From JAWLCA01 sp050485905 (lineage in GTDB: Bacteria > Pseudomonadota > Alphaproteobacteria > Rhodobacterales > Rhodobacteraceae): 10,131 nucleotides of DNA. Position 1 is the first letter of the stretch. The number at the start of each line of letters is the position of its first letter. Positions 10,018 through 10,131 of the stretch are shown one piece after another. The DNA is taken from NCBI GenBank assembly GCA_050485905.1, contig JBJHCH010000127.1, positions 1 to 10,131 on the forward strand, written 5' to 3'. The notes beneath the pieces were generated by a model. The model worked only from the letters and a program-made list of their open reading frames with translations. It did not search any database and was not told the DNA's origin. A program made the position numbers and the translations under genes.

Positions 10018-10131
10018 CTAGGGACGCAGCGCCTCTACCTGTGCCATGTAGCCGCCATCGGCCATGAACGCCTCTTCCTCTGGTGTGGATTTCCGGCCCA
10101 GGGCGGCGTTGCGATAGGGGAAGCGGCCGAA
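10018..10131 (-). CDS. DUF924-family protein, C-terminal end (partial)
   Basis: The last 37 codons and TAG stop of a minus-strand gene that continues past the right edge. The peptide begins FGRFPYRNAALGRKSTPEE and ends MAQVEALRP. The segment FGRFP-x-RN, then LGR-x-STPEE and an aromatic Gly-Gly tail, is the conserved C-terminal signature of DUF924, a small all-alpha (TPR-like) family of unknown function of about 180 residues. No catalytic function can be assigned. It precedes lpdA on the same strand, so the two may share a transcript unless the hairpin between them terminates. The family call is confident for such a short piece because the signature is distinctive. Confidence 0.85.
   Translation of the reverse strand, partial: FGRFPYRNAALGRKSTPEEEAFMADGGYMAQVEALRP

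Overview
The window looks like a chromosomal stretch from an alphaproteobacterium, most likely a Rhodobacterales/Rhodobacteraceae member. This rests on the strongly GC-rich sequence, the close resemblance of the predicted GlgC to Rhodobacter-type ADP-glucose pyrophosphorylases as I remember them, the PGM1-type phosphoglucomutase, and the tightly packed glg gene order. It is compact metabolic DNA. I see no transposase, phage gene, CRISPR array, tRNA or rRNA, and no intergenic gap longer than about 100 bases.

Positions 1-8438 form a plus-strand glycogen operon, entered inside its first visible gene. The order is the 3' end of glgB (branching enzyme, ends 61), glgC (ADP-glucose pyrophosphorylase, 84-1355), glgA (glycogen synthase, 1360-2793), glgX (debranching enzyme, 2790-4925), pgm (phosphoglucomutase, 4922-6547) and a GH13 amylosucrase-family gene (6555-8438). 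Junctions are 22 nt, 4 nt, a 4-nt GTGA overlap, a 4-nt ATGA overlap and 7 nt, so the genes are almost certainly co-transcribed and partly translationally coupled. Any promoter lies upstream of the window.

Together these genes make a full glycogen cycle. Pgm interconverts glucose-6-P and glucose-1-P, GlgC makes ADP-glucose, GlgA extends alpha-1,4 chains, GlgB adds branches, and GlgX removes short branches during breakdown. The final gene would offer an ADP-glucose-independent route, in which sucrose supplies glucosyl units for alpha-1,4-glucan and fructose is released. If hydrolysis dominates, it would instead cleave sucrose.

Positions 8439-8523 are a short convergent intergenic region holding an imperfect hairpin. 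On the minus strand, lpdA (dihydrolipoamide dehydrogenase, E3 subunit of 2-oxoacid dehydrogenase complexes) occupies 9918-8524. It is preceded by 98 bases containing a hairpin, and then by the last 37 codons of a DUF924-family gene running off the right edge.

Most of the window is ordinary central carbon metabolism. The points worth a second look are the amylosucrase-family enzyme inside the glycogen operon, its substitution at a known acceptor-site arginine, and a sharp cluster of AT-rich, rare-looking codons inside that gene.
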